A stretch of 64,000 nt of DNA. It comes from Quillaja saponaria. Lineage: Eukaryota > Streptophyta > Magnoliopsida > Fabales > Quillajaceae. The stretch spans positions 19,218,350 through 19,282,349 of the forward strand of contig CM055608.1 in the NCBI GenBank assembly GCA_029379385.1. Reading direction: 5' to 3'. Below, in pieces: positions 60,101 to 64,000 of the stretch. Position 1 is the first letter of the stretch. Every line of letters begins with the position of its first letter. The notes under the pieces are model-generated. The model was not told the origin of the DNA, did no database searches, and saw only the letters and a program-made list of their open reading frames with translations. A program made the position numbers and the translations under genes.

Positions 60101-63100
60101 TGAATAAATAATCTCCATGAAGTTAGCAAGTTCCATTCAAGAAATAACTACTGTTTCTCGAGAGACAGAAGCCATCTTGCAAGCAGAGCGGCTTTGACAG
60201 AGGTAGTGAGAAATACTAGGTGGATATTTCAGGACATGCCCTTGATACATGTCCAATACTGATTCAATATGCATAGGGATAAGATCAAACTAAAACTTAC
60301 ATGAAAAAACTCAGGTGCAGTCCCTTATGTGCTTGACATCAGGTTCGTTGATAAGAATTTGTCTACAGATTTTAACAACACATCACCAAATAGAAAAATC
60401 TTTCCTTTGTCTCACTTGATTATTTCAAACTCTGTTTAACTTGGGGCAACAAATGTTCCAGACAAATATCTATCCAAGGTAGCCTTCATGACAATCTGCC
60501 ACAGATCAACCATTGGGATCACCACCAATGGTAAAGAAATTGCATTGTTTACATAACAGCTGGAAGCTGCCTAGAAGAGAGGAAAAGAATTAAGCATTTG
60601 CAGTATCATGGGTAGCAGAGCCAAAACCCTCTTGACTCGGGAATAGGTCAAAGCTTTGATGTCTGAAATTTGAAGATTGATGAGGAACCAAGAAGATCCA
60701 GAAAGTGAATTGAAATATTTTCAGGAGGGGAGATCTGAGATCTATTAGCTGAGCTGCAATGAATATTTTAAAGTGAAAAATAAATTACAAGGGGATACTG
60801 GAAAGGGTTAAAGGCTCATAGACAACAAACAAAGAAGATGCAATAACAGGAGCTTCAGGATATTTCCAGTGCCAGGGTACTGGTAATGACCTATACCATC
60901 CAACCAATCCAATTCAATTGTTTGCTTGTTCAATTTCTTCAATGAGTGAATTTTTCAAGTTCCACTAACCTATTTTCAAAATCTCAAGAGGATAAGATAA
61001 TTATTGTTGAATTAAACAGAGGTAAGGGTTGTAGCTTGAATTGAGCAAGGACTACACCATAAGTTTTATTTATATTTAAACAATTATATAAGACTACTAC
61101 ATCTAAACAATGTAGGACCTAACACTTAACATATGCTCTTACCAGTCCTCTCAAGCTGGAGCATATAATGCTCAAACTTGTATAAGTAAAACCAAGTATC
61201 AAAACTCTTAACACTCCCCCTCACAAACAATAGGCTAACAATAGGTAAGCTTCACTCAACTCTGTACCTGAAACAAAACTAAATGCACAAACAACTATAT
61301 ACCTTATTGGTTCACACTGACCATAACTTAGGCAACAACAACATTCGTCACTGAGAACTTCTCTGGTCGGAAAGCAAATAAATGAAAACAATGAGTGAAT
61401 GTTGAAAACTCTTTCAAACGTGAATGGAGTTGTGTCAAAGAATTGATTGGTAATAAAATAGGCAACAAACTACAGATGAACATCAACCAGCCAACAAGGA
61501 TATTATTGTTCATGAGTACTGTTCACCCTTAAGCTGCTGAACCCTGAAACTAAAGAGGCTTGACGAAGAAGAGATGGTTTGAGCCATCAAACCCTAAAAG
61601 AAAATATGTTTGGAAAAGAAGAGGAGGATTTCAGTCAAACCCTAAAATGAATAATTGACGAGTAGAAATTATTTTTTTTCCTGCTGATTGAGGAGGCTAG
61701 GGTTTAGGAAAAAACAAGTTAGGTTTAGATCAAAGCCACACAGATACCATGTTGAATAAGATAGAAAGGAAAGGGTTGTAGCTTGAATTGATCAAGAACT
61801 ACACCACAAGCTTTATTTTTATGAAAACAATAACATAAAACTACCACAACTGGGACTTAACACAACATATAAACAATTATAAAGTCTTTCAATGTTTTTA
61901 GAAAAAAAGAAATATTATTAATAGACAAAAACAAAAACAGGATACAAGCAAAACGAAAAGAAATCCTCCTCAGAAATTTTCAGAAAGAGAGAAAAGAAAT
62001 AGAATAGAAATGAGAAGGTCTTTCATTTGTCTATCCTTAAAGAAAATACCAACTATATTATCTATAGAACTCGAACAAATCTCTAAATCTGTTGACATCG
62101 TCATTGCTTCTAGATTTGATTATTACAATTTCGGAAACCTTTAATAATTTATCTTGTTAAACCAAAAAAAACCGATGCAATATGAAAAAAAAAAAAAGAA
62201 GAAAGAAAGAAAGAAAGAAAGGAAGGAAGGAAAGAGTAAAACAAAACAAACCAAGAGAGAAAAGAAAATCAATGAATAGATTTCCCTGACATTGCACTTT
62301 TTCATATAACATATCTGTGCAGTGCCGCCTAAGGTGAGGAGATATAACTACATACAACAGCCAGATACAATAGCAAAATTTGCAAAGAAAGAAAAAGTAC
62401 ACTTTTGTTAATTGGAGCTCATCAAACCATTCCCTCAATATGATAAATCCACATACAAGCATCCACCAAAATTTCAAGTGCAGAACTATATGTCATCAAA
62501 GCATGCTGTAAAACCTAAGACAGCAACTGTTATTCATCAAATTAAATATTGAAGGTCCAGAACCACGCAAGAAAATATATTGAGCTCAATCTGTCTATAT
62601 TATAAGCACTACGACCAGTAACCAAAGCTGTGAAATTAGTGAAATACAATTATACCAGTTGTATGCGCCCTTTTATAGGAATACGCAAGCGACTTTTCAC
62701 ATCATCATTGCTAAGCCCTCTAACCGAGTTTTGGCCTTTGCACTTGTCTGGTGAAGAATTTCCCCCGAGATTTATTGATGCATAATACAATAAGTAGCAA
62801 TCTCCATCAACACTGGACACCGAAAACGGAAGCTTCTGTGCTTTTGGAGAAAAGTTCCCCCCACTAATGCTTAGCACAGCAAGAAACCCATCAATTCCCT
62901 GTGAATTGACAACAGAAAAAATAAGCAATAGGTCAGGTGTCTTAGACCTGTCAATACTATATGCAGAATCGTGCACAAATAAAACACACACATAGCAAAA
63001 ACACAAACCTGACAAAGGTTTCCAGATAAGAATCTTCCAGAAAATAGAGACTCCTCAAATGAACCAACTAGAGATCTCCTAGCTGGAAGTCCAGTCAAAC

Positions 63101-64000
63101 TTTTAATAAACCTTTTGTGCTGAGAAGAGCGAGCTGATTCTCGAAACAATGAAAAACTTATTCCAGCATTATCTTCTAGAGAAGATGGATAGAAATCTTT
63201 GCGCAAAGTATCAACATCTTCAAAAGATTTACTTGCAATTCCTAAGTCCTCATCCTCAGAGTTATATATAACGCTTGAATTAGATCTATCAAGTAGTTGT
63301 TTTGCATTTTTGAAGTTAATATTATAATCCACCATCTCTTTCATTTCATTACTTCGTCCTCCTGCAGTTTTCATCCTTTCAGAAAATTTTCGACCAAGAG
63401 GTGACAAGGAAAGAGGAGGTGAGATCACCTGTTTAGGAGATATGGATATTGCCACACTCTGGGATCTTACATGACTTGGTTCTAGGAAGCTATCAAATTC
63501 AGTTGAGACAACAGACCTATTATGGAATAGTGGTTGTTTTTCTTCCAGCAAAGGACCATCTGTGAAAATAATGGATTCTGTGCATTTTGACATCTTCTCA
63601 TCCAAGCAACTCGAAAAGGACCAGGTAGGCATGGTACAATTGTTTTTGCTTCCAACATTTGCTTTCTTATGGTCTTTTGCTCTGGAATTGCTAAAACCAT
63701 CATTCCTAGTAGGGGAATCTATTTGAACACTTTTGCAACCAATGTTAAGGGGATCACCATCAAATTGGTTTGGAAAGAGCATACTACTCAATGGCGATAA
63801 CAACCGCTTCCTGACCAATGAACCAGTCAGTTCCCTATCATTGACTTCCACATCAACAAAAGCAGAAGATTGAACAGTACTGGCTAGAACTCCATTGAGA
63901 TCATCATTTAAAGAACTTGTAAGGCCTGATTCAAAACCCACAACCCTAGAAGCAGGGAACTGAAGGCTTTTTCCACTTTTGGAAGTGAAGCAGCTAAGTT
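57148..64000 (-). CDS. Atos/FAM214-like protein (DUF4210 and chromosome-segregation-like domain), 5' end outside window
   Basis: Five exons join in phase 0 at GT-AG sites: >64000-63009, 62898-62656, 59663-59583, 58544-57981 and 57201-57148 (stop TGA). Together they encode about 644 C-terminal residues. The frame is open to the window edge. The first exon is a long serine-rich region ending [18 protein letters not shown], the start of the DUF4210 domain. The next gives [14 protein letters not shown]...[10 protein letters not shown] and [10 protein letters not shown]. The 81-base exon gives [20 protein letters not shown], and the next begins TFLRQK, completing that domain. After a linker of about 100 hydrophilic residues comes [13 protein letters not shown] and then [20 protein letters not shown]. 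The last exon ends [13 protein letters not shown]. Animal relatives (Atos) are nuclear regulators of metabolic genes; plant function is not known to me. The 3-kb intron holds a small LTR element. Confidence 0.9.
61005..61870 (-). mobile_element. Small non-autonomous LTR retrotransposon (TRIM-like) inside an Atos intron
   Basis: The 3' LTR (61005-61213, 209 bases, minus strand) begins TGTTAAGAG and ends TTCAACA. A purine tract TGAGGGGGAG (61223-61214) precedes it. A second, partial LTR at 61750 to about 61870 shares the AGGGTTGTAGCTTGAATTGA block and the same end. It is followed on the minus strand by TGGTATCTG (61749-61741), the primer site. The internal part is about 530 bases with no recognisable coding. 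Length and structure fit a TRIM or similar Copia derivative. The 5' LTR appears truncated and no target duplication was found. Confidence 0.7.
62197..62235 (+). repeat. (GAAA)n/(GGAA)n purine microsatellite in an Atos intron
   Basis: Imperfect GAAA units run into GGAA units on the plus strand, about 420 bases downstream of the donor site of the 62656-62898 exon in transcript direction. Confidence 0.85.

Overview
This is nuclear DNA from a flowering plant, most likely a woody or herbaceous eudicot. It is AT-rich and full of plant-type transposable elements. The three recognisable host genes have plant introns or plant-specific domain combinations: a miR156-class SBP-box gene, an EAR-motif C2H2 zinc-finger gene and an Atos/FAM214-type gene. 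The genus cannot be settled from the sequence alone.

Left part (1-28 kb) is a transposon graveyard. An Athila-like Ty3/gypsy LTR (1-1505) breaks into the RNase H region of an older minus-strand chromovirus-like gypsy element (about 1506-5116). Next to it is a three-layer nest. A gypsy element with LTRs at 5120-6491 and 21642-23040 has only gag-like coding sequence. It carries a Copia element (8257-20932, target duplication TATTG), which in turn carries a second Copia element (15094-19123, target duplication GGGGT) inside its RNase H region. To the right lie a CACTA transposon end (24429-26551) and a degenerate Copia-like LTR (26552 to about 27990).

Middle part (28-53 kb) holds the SBP-box gene (minus strand, three coding exons, 373 residues, divergent miR156 site) at 31606-33240. 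It is followed by a coding-poor Copia-like LTR element (34707-38101) containing a LINE reverse-transcriptase remnant. Two oppositely oriented gypsy LTR-like remnants (about 38464-39460 and 46960-47480) flank two Helitron-like elements (42008-42622 and 42903-43837). Another CACTA end (47797-48200), a solo Athila-like LTR on the minus strand (50933-52300) and a CACTA transposase-associated-domain fragment (52345-52605) follow.

Right part (53-64 kb) is the gene-bearing end. It holds an intronless C2H2 zinc-finger/EAR gene (54814-55278, minus) and the 3' five exons of an Atos-like gene (57148 to beyond 64000, minus), whose 3-kb intron hosts a small non-autonomous LTR element (about 61005-61870). 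The three host genes share a strand, but nothing in the sequence links them functionally. No bacterial-type system, CRISPR array or virus was found. The most notable points are the layered LTR nest, the Helitron pair, and the miR156 site with a mismatch beside the slicing position.
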